Positions 19,793 to 28,299 of a DNA stretch of 64,000 nt are shown here, piece by piece (the first letter of the stretch is position 1; each line of letters opens with the position of its first letter). A program made the position numbers and the translations under genes. The stretch comes from Sorangium cellulosum (GTDB lineage Bacteria; Myxococcota_A; Polyangia; Polyangiales; Polyangiaceae). The notes beneath the pieces are model-generated. The model saw nothing but the letters and a program-made list of their open reading frames with translations. It was not told the DNA's origin and made no database searches. The stretch lies in NCBI RefSeq assembly GCF_002950945.1, contig NZ_CP012673.1, positions 11,794,501-11,858,500 of the forward strand. The letters run 5' to 3'.

Positions 19793-20188
19793 TCACTCCG
19801 CGGCGAGCTGCTGCAGCTCGGCATAGTGCTTGTTCGCGTAGAAGGAGAGCACGTTGACGGCGTCGCGCACCTCGCTCGGATCGAGGTCCTCAAGGCGGTA
19901 CTCGACACTCAGGATCACGTCGCCCTCCTCGTCGGCCGAGAGCTTGGCCATGTTGATCTCGCGGTTCAGCTGGAGGAGGCGGCGCACGACGGCGTCGCCG
20001 TCCTCGGGCTCGGTCGGGAGGCGCACGAACGGGATCACCGCGAAGAGGACGAAGGGGGGCGAAACGCGCACGAACAGCGGGAAGAGCCGCTCGGCGCCCT
20101 GGAAGTCGCTGCGCAACGTGTCGTTGGAGACGACCTCCACGGCCCAGCCCTCGTTCTCGAGGCAGGCCTTGATCTCGTCGAACGTCAT
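19793..20188 (-). CDS. YbjN-like / type III chaperone-fold protein
   Basis: 131-aa cytosolic protein with the two-layer YbjN/T3SS-chaperone fold pattern: FDEIKACLENEGW, a hydrophobic strand run FVLFAVIPF and RLLQLNREINMAKL. YbjN proteins are linked to motility and stress regulation through protein stabilisation; the partner is unknown here. Convergent with the PDZ lipoprotein gene (23-bp gap). Confidence 0.72.
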   Translation of the reverse strand: MTFDEIKACLENEGWAVEVVSNDTLRSDFQGAERLFPLFVRVSPPFVLFAVIPFVRLPTEPEDGDAVVRRLLQLNREINMAKLSADEEGDVILSVEYRLEDLDPSEVRDAVNVLSFYANKHYAELQQLAAE

Positions 20189-20460
20189 GGCGCGGCATCA
20201 TAGCCGGTCGAGGTGTCCCCGGGAGCGCGCCGCTCCCGGCGGCGCGTGCCCCGCGGCCCTCCCGGTCTCGCGCGCGGCGAGCGGCGGGGCGCCCTGCCGG
20301 CGGAGCAGCTCCCCTGCCCGGAAGCAGCGGGAGCAGCGGGCGCTGGAGAAGTACGGGCAGGCGGCTGCGCGCGGGGGGGGGACGGCCCGGCGCGCGGCGC
20401 TCTCCCGGCGGCGGCGGCGACCGGAACCGACCAACGTCTTTTCTCCGTGGCGGGCCGCGG
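20189..20460. other. Gene-free stretch upstream of the metK promoter
   Basis: Part of the 346-bp gap between the divergent ybjN-like gene and metK. GC-rich, with GCGGGAGCAGCGGGCG-type imperfect repeats. No conserved ORF and no SAM- or SAH-riboswitch-like fold was recognised. Confidence 0.4.
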
Positions 20461-20466
20461 CTCGCG

Positions 20467-20528
20467 TTGACGGTGCCGCGCGCTCGAACTATTCGTAGGG
20501 GCCGTTTCTATTTGAGCCGCCGAAGGAG
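20467..20528 (+). promoter_or_regulatory. Predicted sigma70 promoter and RBS of metK
   Basis: TTGACG (20467-20472), 17-bp spacer and TATTCG (20490-20495), followed by an AAGGAG ribosome site at 20523-20528. The RBS sits 6 nt from the ATG at 20535. A second ATG at 20531 is out of frame, and the RBS spacing favours 20535. Confidence 0.55.
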
Positions 20529-20534
20529 CGATGC

Positions 20535-21782
20535 ATGCGCCGGTACCAGTTCACTTCCGAGTCCGTCACCGAAGGACACCCTGACAAGGTGTGCGACCAG
20601 ATCTCCGACGCCATCCTCGATGGGATCCTCGAGAAGGATCCGACCGCCCGCGTCGCCTGCGAGACCCTGGTGAAGACGGGCATGGCCGTCGTGGCCGGCG
20701 AGATCACGACCTCGGCGTGGGTCGACATGCCGGTCGTGGTGCGAAACACGATCAAGGACATCGGCTACACCGACGCCGCGATGGGCTTCGACTACGAGAC
20801 GTGCGCCGTGCTCACGGCGATCGAGAAGCAGTCGCCCGACATCTCCCGCGGCGTCACCGAGGGAGAGGGCCTCTTCAAGGAGCAGGGCGCCGGCGACCAG
20901 GGGCTCATGTTCGGCTTCGCTACGGACGAGACGTCCGAGCTGATGCCCGCCCCGATCAGCTACGCCCACCGCCTCGCCCGCAAGCTCGCCGAGCTTCGCA
21001 AGTCGAAGAAGCTCGACTGGCTGCGCCCCGACGGCAAGACCCAGGTCACGATCGAGTACGAGGATCACACGCCCGTCCGCGTGAGCGCGGTCGTCGTGTC
21101 GACGCAGCACCACCCGGATGTCAAGCACAAGACGATCGTCGAGGCGGTGCGCAGCTCGATCATCGACAAGGTCATCCCGGCCAAGCTGATGGATCGGACC
21201 ACGAAGGTCTATGTGAACCCCACCGGCCGCTTCGTGGTCGGCGGGCCCTTCGGCGACGCCGGCCTCACCGGCCGCAAGATCATCGTCGACACCTACGGCG
21301 GCATGGGCCGGCACGGCGGCGGCGCCTTCAGCGGCAAGGATCCCACGAAGGTCGACCGCTCCGCCTGCTACTACGCGCGCTACGTCGCGAAGAACGTCGT
21401 GGCGTCCAAGCTCGCCTCGCGCTGCGAGGTGCAGATCGCGTACGCCATCGGCGTGGCGCAGCCGGTCGGCGTGCACGTCAACACCTTCGAAACGGGCCGC
21501 GTGAACGACGAGGTGCTCGCGAAGTACATCCTGCAGAACTTCGACATGCGGCCGAAGGCGATCATCGAGCAGCTCGATCTGCTCAAGCCCATCTACCGCA
21601 AGACGGCCGCGTACGGCCACTTCGGGCGCGACGAGTTCTCCTGGGAGAAGACCGACCGCGCCGCCAAGATGGCCGACGATCTGCTGCGCCCGACGCAGGT
21701 CGCGGTGCCCGCGGGCGCGAACGGCACCAGCAAGAAGGAGCCGCGGCGCAAGGGCAAGAAGGAAACAGGCGCCGAGGCCTGA
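20535..21782 (+). CDS. metK: S-adenosylmethionine synthase MetK
   Basis: Makes SAM from methionine and ATP in the cytosol, supplying the many methyltransferases. 415 aa. Family motifs in order: EGHPDKVCDQISDAILD near 13, GAGDQGLMFG near 118 and GGGAFSGKDPTKVDRSA near 260. A Lys-rich C-terminal tail of about 20 residues extends beyond the usual end. It is preceded by a good promoter and RBS and followed by a strong hairpin, so it is probably monocistronic. Confidence 0.98.
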   Translation: MRRYQFTSESVTEGHPDKVCDQISDAILDGILEKDPTARVACETLVKTGMAVVAGEITTSAWVDMPVVVRNTIKDIGYTDAAMGFDYETCAVLTAIEKQSPDISRGVTEGEGLFKEQGAGDQGLMFGFATDETSELMPAPISYAHRLARKLAELRKSKKLDWLRPDGKTQVTIEYEDHTPVRVSAVVVSTQHHPDVKHKTIVEAVRSSIIDKVIPAKLMDRTTKVYVNPTGRFVVGGPFGDAGLTGRKIIVDTYGGMGRHGGGAFSGKDPTKVDRSACYYARYVAKNVVASKLASRCEVQIAYAIGVAQPVGVHVNTFETGRVNDEVLAKYILQNFDMRPKAIIEQLDLLKPIYRKTAAYGHFGRDEFSWEKTDRAAKMADDLLRPTQVAVPAGANGTSKKEPRRKGKKETGAEA

Positions 21783-21857
21783 GCGTCCCGAACGCGCTCG
21801 CAGGCGCGTCGGAGCGGGGCGGACACGGATCGCCCCACGCCTCGAGCGAAGCAGCGC

Positions 21858-21891
21858 GAGAGCGCCGGCGTCCCCAAGCGCCGGCGCTCTC
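21858..21891 (+). terminator. Hairpin downstream of metK
   Basis: Perfect 13-bp stem (21858-21870 with 21879-21891), 8-nt loop, 76 bp after the metK stop and followed by ACGCTTTGT. Likely terminator for metK despite a short T-run. Confidence 0.6.
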
Positions 21892-21987
21892 ACGCTTTGT
21901 GGCCCGAGCGCCCCTCGCGAGGGCGGCGCGCCGGCGGCGCATGAAGCAGGAACGCGTGCCCTGATGTGGGCGCCCGACTCACAAAAA

Positions 21988-22026
21988 AGCACCGGCCCGT
22001 GCCGGGATCGGCTGACGGCCGGTGCT
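21988..22026 (-). terminator. Hairpin with T-run on the minus strand
   Basis: 10-bp stem (21988-21997 with 22017-22026). On the minus strand it is followed directly by six Ts, the classical intrinsic form. No minus-strand gene ends here, so it may stop antisense transcription toward metK. It also lies just upstream of the MopE-like lipoprotein gene. Confidence 0.55.
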
Positions 22027-22110
22027 GCTTCTGCTGATAAAATCATCGTTAACTCCCGTATCGCCGGATTGACCTGAACCTCACCGTTCATGCGACCTCG
22101 AGGAGCGCCG

Positions 22111-23403
22111 ATGAGAGCTTGGCTGAATTTCTTGAGCTTCATGAGCATCGCGGGGGGCCTGGGCGTCGCCTGCACCGGGAGGATCGGGCCGGCGGGCGAC
22201 CTCTCGGGCGGGGACGGCGGATCGAGCGGCGTGGCGAGCACGACCGGCCCCAGCGGCCCGGCGAGCACCGCGGGGCCGGCGACGACCAGCGCCGCCTCCG
22301 GGGGCGGGGACCAGGGCTGCGGCGGAACGCCGGACGACGATGCGGACGGCGACGGCTTCACGGAGGGCCAGGGCGACTGCAATGACTGCAATCCGCTGGT
22401 CAACCCGGGGGCGATCGAGCTCGCGACCGTCGGCGGTGAAGGGGGCGCCGCGCCCGGAGGTGTCGACGACGACTGCGACGGCGAGATCGACGACGTGCCC
22501 GTGCCCTGCGACGGCGACCTCGCGCTCGACGATCGGGATCCGTTCAACGCCGCGAAGGCGGTCGAGCTGTGCAAGATGTCCTCCGGCCCGGGCGACTGGG
22601 GCGTCGTCTCCGCGAGCTGGGTCCTGGTCGACGGCACCGACCCTCCGGAGGATCCGGAGCTGAACGAGAACTTCCATCGCGGGCACGGCATCCTCACGGG
22701 GTTCGGGCCGAACGTCTCGCCGAGGGGAGGCTCGCGGCTGCTCGCGCTCTCGAGCGGCACGGCGCGACAGCAGGACGACCCGGGGTTCGAGAGCCCGGAG
22801 GGGTTCAACAAGGGGTACTCCTGCGAGTTCCCTCAAGGCTTCCCGAAGCACCCCAGCAACTGCACCGATCCCGTGCCGGCCTCGCCGGAGGACCCGACCG
22901 CCCTCGAGATCACCCTCCGCGTCCCCTCGAACGTCCGCGGCTTCTCGTTCCACGTCAATTACAACACATTCGATTGGCCCGACCTCTGCTCGGACTTCAA
23001 CGATTTCTTCATTGCCCTCCTCTCGCCGGCGCCGCCGGATCGCATCGACGGGCACCTCCTGTTCGACACCGGCGAGAACGCGATGAGCGTGAACAGCGAC
23101 TTCATCGATGTGTGTAACTGCGCGGGCGGCCCGCCGTGTGTCCTCGGGGGCAAGTCGTTCGCCTGCTCGAGCGGGACCCGGGAGCTGCTCGGGACGGGGT
23201 TCGAGAACCACGCCGCGACGAGCTGGCTCGTGACCTCGGCGCCCGTGGAGCCGAACCAGGAGATCAAAATCCGCTGGGGAGCGTACGACGCCGGGGACTA
23301 CCAGCACGACTCGACCGGCCTCATCGACAACTGGCAGTGGATCGCCGATCCAGGCGTGACCGTGACGACGAAGCACGATCCGCCGCCGGATCCTGCGCCA
23401 TAG
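22111..23403 (+). CDS. Lipoprotein with MopE-like Ca-binding repeat and choice-of-anchor domain
   Basis: 430 aa from the second ATG, which gives the better signal peptide (lipobox-like GVAC, C21). A Ser/Gly/Thr linker is followed by a MopE-type Asp-rich motif (DADGDGF, GDCND, then GGVDDDCDGEID), which binds calcium or structural metal in related proteins. The rest, about 155-430, resembles myxobacterial choice-of-anchor surface domains (NENFHRGHGILTGFG onward, several Cys pairs). Predicted outer-surface or periplasmic structural protein. Preceded by an AT-rich stretch with TTGACC at 22068-22073. Confidence 0.75.
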   Translation: MRAWLNFLSFMSIAGGLGVACTGRIGPAGDLSGGDGGSSGVASTTGPSGPASTAGPATTSAASGGGDQGCGGTPDDDADGDGFTEGQGDCNDCNPLVNPGAIELATVGGEGGAAPGGVDDDCDGEIDDVPVPCDGDLALDDRDPFNAAKAVELCKMSSGPGDWGVVSASWVLVDGTDPPEDPELNENFHRGHGILTGFGPNVSPRGGSRLLALSSGTARQQDDPGFESPEGFNKGYSCEFPQGFPKHPSNCTDPVPASPEDPTALEITLRVPSNVRGFSFHVNYNTFDWPDLCSDFNDFFIALLSPAPPDRIDGHLLFDTGENAMSVNSDFIDVCNCAGGPPCVLGGKSFACSSGTRELLGTGFENHAATSWLVTSAPVEPNQEIKIRWGAYDAGDYQHDSTGLIDNWQWIADPGVTVTTKHDPPPDPAP

Positions 23404-23444
23404 GACGGAGGAGGCCCGGCGCCGGCGTCGGCGCTGCCGGCGGC

Positions 23445-24080
23445 TCAGGCCACGATCGGCGCGTCGGACGTGGTCGCGCCGAGCCCGGCGAGCAGCTCGC
23501 GGTACCACGCGGCGGCCTCCGCCGCGCGGCCCGGCAGCGCGCGGCTGCCCCAGAGGACCGAGAGCGTGCGCGTCGTGCCGGCGTGGGTCTTCGTCCGCTG
23601 CGCGTCCTTCACGGCGTTCGCGCACGGCCCCTCCGCGTCGAACACGCAGAGGAGCCCCTCGAGGTCGATCTCCTGCCCCGAGGCGTTGAAGACGTACCGG
23701 GCGCCGGCGGGCGCGACGCCGACGTGGAGCGGCGGCCTCGCGCGGTCGAGATCGATGACGCTGATGGGGAGCCCGGTGTGGAGCGACACGGCGTTGCACG
23801 CGTCGACCGCGGCGTTGATCGGCGAGAGCGCGCCGCTCTCGGCCGCGCGGGTGAGGTACTCGGAGGCCGGCTTGCCCCGGCCGGTCGGCTTGTAGCCGCC
23901 GTGCCGCAGGAGGTCGCGGACGGCCGAGCGCACGGCGTCGTCCGAGCGGAACGGGGCCGAGGCCTTGTCGGACAGGAGGCCGCGGAGCGCCTCGCTCGCC
24001 GGCAGATCGCCGAGCGGCGCGGGGAAGGTCGTGACGAAGGCGATGGCGTCGAGCAGGGGATGCGCCGAGATCGTGAGCAC
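23445..24080 (-). CDS. B3/4 tRNA-binding-domain protein
   Basis: 211-aa stand-alone protein resembling the B3/4 domain of phenylalanyl-tRNA synthetase beta subunits: GGYKPTGRGKPASEYL near 62, LSPINAAVDACNAVSL near 85 and PISVIDLD. Free-standing B3/4 proteins are thought to edit or bind aminoacyl-tRNA, but the substrate is not known. Convergent with the lipoprotein gene upstream. Confidence 0.8.
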   Translation of the reverse strand: MLTISAHPLLDAIAFVTTFPAPLGDLPASEALRGLLSDKASAPFRSDDAVRSAVRDLLRHGGYKPTGRGKPASEYLTRAAESGALSPINAAVDACNAVSLHTGLPISVIDLDRARPPLHVGVAPAGARYVFNASGQEIDLEGLLCVFDAEGPCANAVKDAQRTKTHAGTTRTLSVLWGSRALPGRAAEAAAWYRELLAGLGATTSDAPIVA

Positions 24081-24196
24081 GCGCGCACTCTACACCACCG
24101 GCGCGACCGCGCGAGCGGCGCCTCCGGCGGGCGCCGGGGAGCCGCGCGCGCCCGGCGAGGGCCGGCCGGCGGCGCGCGCCGGACGCGCCGCGGCGC

Positions 24197-25507
24197 TCAG
24201 CGGACCTCGTAGAACGCGACGCCGCGTAGATCCGCGCATTCCTGGCTGCCCTCGGGAGCTCCGAGGAGGTGGATGCGCCCCGACTCGGGGACAGGGACGG
24301 CGCCGACGGCCGCCGGTTCAACGACCGAGATCTCCTCCCCCCCTTCGATGACGACGTCGAGCGACAGCCCGGTCGGCGAGCTCAGGACATCGACCTTGAA
24401 GGTCTGCTCTCGCTTCCAGGAGAGGGGCTCGGTGGCCAGGGTCGCCGAGCCGCGAGCGCCCGTGATCGTCATCGCGATCGCGCCGTCCGAGGCGCGCAGC
24501 GACACGCGGTTTCCGGCATCGATGTAGAGGAGGTCGTGATCGGCGAGCTGCTCGCCAGAGGCGTAGTTGGGAGCAAACTCGATGGATGCCTTGATCCACC
24601 CCTTCCAGATCAGCCACTCGGCGTTGTTCGCGTACAGCACGTCGGCCTCACGCGTGCGCGCGGCGCCCGCGGTCGGGATCGCCGACGACGGGTATCTGGC
24701 GCTCTCGAGGCTCAGGAACGCGAAGCTCGCCGCGCCCGACCGGGCCGCCTCGCCCGCCGCGGGGTAGGCGAAGAGGTTTCCAGCGCGCTCGACCTCGGCG
24801 CCGGTGAAGTCGATGCGCCGCCACGCGCGCGCCGGCGCGAGCACCTTCGTGGACGCGCCGCTCTGGGTGTCTTCGTCGAACGTCGAGACCCGTATCCACG
24901 CGAGCTCGCCGTCCTCTCCGGAGACGTCGCCCACCCAGCCGGAGACGGTGGAGCTCGAGTCGACAGCGCCGCTGACGGGGACATACGCCGCGGACGCCTG
25001 CTCGGCATCCACGTCGGAGACGCGCCCGGCGGACATCGCGCCGTCCGGTCCGGGCGCCTCCTCGAGGCTCGCCTCGTGGTACAAGCGCCAGAGCGGCAGC
25101 GTCGGAGTCGAGAACGGAATCCGGTTCTCGCGCGCGCCCTCGAGGCTGAGCCCCCAGGGGCTGTCCTCGCCGACCCGGCGCGCCCGGGCCACGTCGGCGG
25201 GGATCCCGCTCACGACGGCGCGCTCGCCGATCTGCACGGTCTTGTCCGGCGTGGGGCTCTCCAGCGTGAGCCAGCGCGGAAGCTCGTAGATCCCACGGTC
25301 CTCGGGGGCGCCCGCCGTCCACCCGTACAGCATCGCGTCCGGCAGACCGTCAGCGCCGCCCTCGCCGCCGCCGGTGGTCGGAACAGCGTCGGGCTCACGC
25401 TCTCTCGTCCCTTCCCAGCGGGGCGCGCACGCGAGCGCCGCGCTCGCCGCGAGGATCACCAGCGGAAGGGCCGTTGACGCGCCACGGCGAGCGGCCGCGC
25501 TCCTCAT
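24197..25507 (-). CDS. Predicted lipoprotein, possible carbohydrate-binding fold
   Basis: 436 aa from the second ATG. The signal peptide ends in ALAC. The mature protein is rich in beta-strand patterns (KASIEFAPNYASGEQ, NRVSLRASDGAIAMTI, TGLSLDVVIEGG), suggesting a jelly-roll/concanavalin-like domain in the C-terminal half. No catalytic residues identified. It lies next to the polysaccharide genes but is transcribed away from them. Confidence 0.65.
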   Translation of the reverse strand: MRSAAARRGASTALPLVILAASAALACAPRWEGTREREPDAVPTTGGGEGGADGLPDAMLYGWTAGAPEDRGIYELPRWLTLESPTPDKTVQIGERAVVSGIPADVARARRVGEDSPWGLSLEGARENRIPFSTPTLPLWRLYHEASLEEAPGPDGAMSAGRVSDVDAEQASAAYVPVSGAVDSSSTVSGWVGDVSGEDGELAWIRVSTFDEDTQSGASTKVLAPARAWRRIDFTGAEVERAGNLFAYPAAGEAARSGAASFAFLSLESARYPSSAIPTAGAARTREADVLYANNAEWLIWKGWIKASIEFAPNYASGEQLADHDLLYIDAGNRVSLRASDGAIAMTITGARGSATLATEPLSWKREQTFKVDVLSSPTGLSLDVVIEGGEEISVVEPAAVGAVPVPESGRIHLLGAPEGSQECADLRGVAFYEVR

Positions 25508-25623
25508 GCCCGGATGATTGTCCTCCCCCACTCACGCTGTCAATGCTGGCAGCGCGCCGTCTCGCCCTCATCTGACGAGCAATCCCGTCCGCCTGCGACG
25601 AAGATCGACTACCCTGGCCGGTC

Positions 25624-28299
25624 GTGGAGCACGACAACGCGCGCGTGAGGCCGAGGTCGCCTGCCGAGCGGCGGCGCTCGGCAGGCGCAGGGGCACGGCG
25701 CCGCGCCTCCGCGCCGCTCTCGGAGCGCGCCGTCCCGTGGCTCCTCGGGGCCACGATCCTCGGCTCCGTGCTCGCCATCGGCGCTGTCCATACGCCCACG
25801 CTGGCGATCGTGTCGCTCGTGACAGCCGTCGCCGCCGCGCTCTCTCTCCGCGCCAGCGCGCTCGGCGCAGACCGGCAGCCCTACGTGACGGCGCTGCCGA
25901 CGATCGCGCTGCTCGCCCTGACCGCCTATACGCTGCTGCAGGCCGTGCCGCTGCCGCTCTCATGGCTCGCGCGCCTCGCGCCGGCGAGCGCCGATGTCTG
26001 GTCGCGCGCCCTCATGCCGCTCGGCGAGGCGGCGCCGCGTTATGGAAGCCTCTCGCTCGATCCCGGAGCCACGCTCGTCGAGGCCACGAAATGGCTCACG
26101 TATGCCGGGGTCTTCGTCACGGCCGTCTTCGTCGGCGCCAGGCACGGCGCGAGGCTCGGGATCACCCTCGTGTTCGGCAGCGCGTTCCTCGCCGCGCTCA
26201 CCACGATCGTCCACGGCCTGCTCGGCGCGACGCATGTCTTCGGCGTGTACGAGCCGCGGTTCTCGGTCGCGGCGTGGCACGTCGGGCCGCTGCTCAACCC
26301 GAACAACCTCGCCGGCTACCTGAACCTCGGGGTCCTCTCGGGCGTCGGGCTGCTGCTCACGAGCAGGCCGATCCTGCCTGCCTGGGTCACCGGGGTCGGG
26401 CTCACCGCCATCGTCGGGGTCGGCATCATCGCGTCGTCTCGCGCGGGGCTGCTCGTCCTGCCGCTCGGCCTCGCCCTCTTCGCGCTGCTCGCGTGGCGGC
26501 GGCGCAAGCGGATGCTCTCGAGCCGCCGCGGCTCGGGCACGGCGACCTGGCTGCTGAGCCTCGCCATCAGCGGCGGCGCGCTGCTGGCCGCGCTCGCCAC
26601 GACGAACCGCACGCTCGCGGAGGTCGCGGACGACAACATCAACAAGCTGTGGCTGTTCCACTCGACGATCCCGCTGCTCGCCGACCACTGGCTCTTCGGC
26701 GTCGGGCGCGGCGCGTTCGAGACGGTGTTCCCCGCGTACCGGCAGTGGCCGGGCAACATCGTGTTCACGCACCCGGAGAACTTCGTGGTCCAGTGGGCGG
26801 CGGAGTGGGGCGCCCCGGCGGCCGCGGCGGCGCTCGTCGCGCTGGGCTTCGCGTTTCGCCCCGGCAAGCTCGCCCTGAGGGCGAGCACGACGGCGCTGGG
26901 CGCCTGGGTCGGCTGCATGGTGCTCCTCGCCCAGAACCTGGTCGACCTCGGGCTCGAGGTGCCCGGCGTCACGATCGCGCTCGTCGCGACGCTCGGCTCC
27001 CTCTGGGGTGAGGCCTACCGCGAGCGGCCGCTGCGCGAGGCGCCGCCGGACGACCCCGGGTCGGCGCGACGGGCGTGGCTGCTGCCGGCGTGCGCCGCGG
27101 CGTCCGGGGCGACGCTCGTCGCCCTGATGGTGGGCTTCGGCTGGCGCGACGTCGATCATGACCGCCGGGAGCTGCGCGCCATGAGCGAGGCCGGCGCGGC
27201 GAGCGGCGGCTGGCCACGTTTTCGCGGGGAGCTCCGCGCGGCGATGCTCCGCCACCCCGCGGAGCCCTACTTCCCGCTCCTCGGCGCGGTCGTCGCGCTG
27301 CAGAGCCGGAGCGAGAGCCCGATCCCGTGGCTTCAGCGCACGCTCGAGCGCTCGCGCCGCCACGGCCGCGCGCACCTGCTGCTCGCGGAGGTGCTCGCCT
27401 CGCGCGGCATCAAGGAGCAGGCGCTCCTGAGCCTCCGGCTCGCGGTGGAGGACGACCCCGAGGTGATCACCACCGCCGCAGCCCTCGCCCGGCAGTGGAC
27501 CCAGCGCTGGGACGAGCTCCAGCGGGCGGTGCCGGAGGGCGAGGCCGGGGCCGAGATGCTCGAACGGATGGCCGTCGCGTGGGATCGCCAGGGCGACATG
27601 GACCTGCGGCTCCGGTGCGCCGAGGAGGCGATCGCGCGCGACCCGGGCCGCATCAAGGCGCGCTGGGCCGTCGGCGATACGCTCCTCGCGATGCTGGAGG
27701 ACCCGAGCCCCACGCGCTGTGGCGGCGCGGGGGGCGCGGAGGCGCAGCGGGCCGCCTGCGAGCGTCAGGTCGAGGCGCACGCGGCGGCGATCCAGGCGAA
27801 CAAGGAGAGCTCGTTCCTCGCGGTCCACCTGCGGGCGCGGCTCCTCTTGCTGCGCGGGAAGAGCGCCGAGGCGGAGCAGCTGCTCGCCGGGAGCTGCGAG
27901 CGGCTGGACGACCGGATCAGCTGTCTTCGCCTGCGGGTGCAGGCGGCGTCGCAGGTGCCGTCGTCCGAGCGACTCCCGCCCGCGATCCGCGATCTCCTGT
28001 CCGCGACGTGCAGCGCTCCGGCCTCGTGTGCGGCGGCCGCGACCTGGGCCGGCGATCTGCTCGCCGCGCGGCGGGAGTACTCGTCGGCCGTGACCCACTA
28101 CGCGCGGGCAGCGCAGGACGAGCCCACGGAGGAGCGCCTCCTCAAGCTGGCCGACGCCGCCGGCAACGCGGGCGCGCACGTCCAGGCAGCGGAGGCGCTG
28201 GAGCGCGTGCTGCACCGCCGCGGCGGCCAGGATCCCGAGCTGCGCAAGCGGATCTTCGACGAGAAGGCGAAGGCGCTGTCGCCTTCGCTCACCCCGTGA
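25624..28299 (+). CDS. O-antigen ligase/polymerase (WzyC) with long C-terminal soluble domain
   Basis: 891 aa from a GTG. About ten membrane segments lie in residues 35-500, with the WzyC signature loop FGVGRGAFETVFP followed by THPENFVV, where the family has its His. Residues about 530-890 are soluble and helical with TPR-like periodicity (AHLLLAEVLASRGIKEQALL, AEEAIARDPGRIKARW in pieces). Members join polysaccharide repeat units or transfer glycan to lipid or protein, and TPR fusions suggest protein acceptors or assembly. The 3' end overlaps the convergent FG-GAP gene by 11 bp. Confidence 0.85.
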   Translation: MEHDNARVRPRSPAERRRSAGAGARRRASAPLSERAVPWLLGATILGSVLAIGAVHTPTLAIVSLVTAVAAALSLRASALGADRQPYVTALPTIALLALTAYTLLQAVPLPLSWLARLAPASADVWSRALMPLGEAAPRYGSLSLDPGATLVEATKWLTYAGVFVTAVFVGARHGARLGITLVFGSAFLAALTTIVHGLLGATHVFGVYEPRFSVAAWHVGPLLNPNNLAGYLNLGVLSGVGLLLTSRPILPAWVTGVGLTAIVGVGIIASSRAGLLVLPLGLALFALLAWRRRKRMLSSRRGSGTATWLLSLAISGGALLAALATTNRTLAEVADDNINKLWLFHSTIPLLADHWLFGVGRGAFETVFPAYRQWPGNIVFTHPENFVVQWAAEWGAPAAAAALVALGFAFRPGKLALRASTTALGAWVGCMVLLAQNLVDLGLEVPGVTIALVATLGSLWGEAYRERPLREAPPDDPGSARRAWLLPACAAASGATLVALMVGFGWRDVDHDRRELRAMSEAGAASGGWPRFRGELRAAMLRHPAEPYFPLLGAVVALQSRSESPIPWLQRTLERSRRHGRAHLLLAEVLASRGIKEQALLSLRLAVEDDPEVITTAAALARQWTQRWDELQRAVPEGEAGAEMLERMAVAWDRQGDMDLRLRCAEEAIARDPGRIKARWAVGDTLLAMLEDPSPTRCGGAGGAEAQRAACERQVEAHAAAIQANKESSFLAVHLRARLLLLRGKSAEAEQLLAGSCERLDDRISCLRLRVQAASQVPSSERLPPAIRDLLSATCSAPASCAAAATWAGDLLAARREYSSAVTHYARAAQDEPTEERLLKLADAAGNAGAHVQAAEALERVLHRRGGQDPELRKRIFDEKAKALSPSLTP

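Noticed and set aside
20189..20534. SAM or SAH riboswitch upstream of metK
   Set aside because: No fold or conserved core recognised; a standard promoter and RBS explain the start of the gene.
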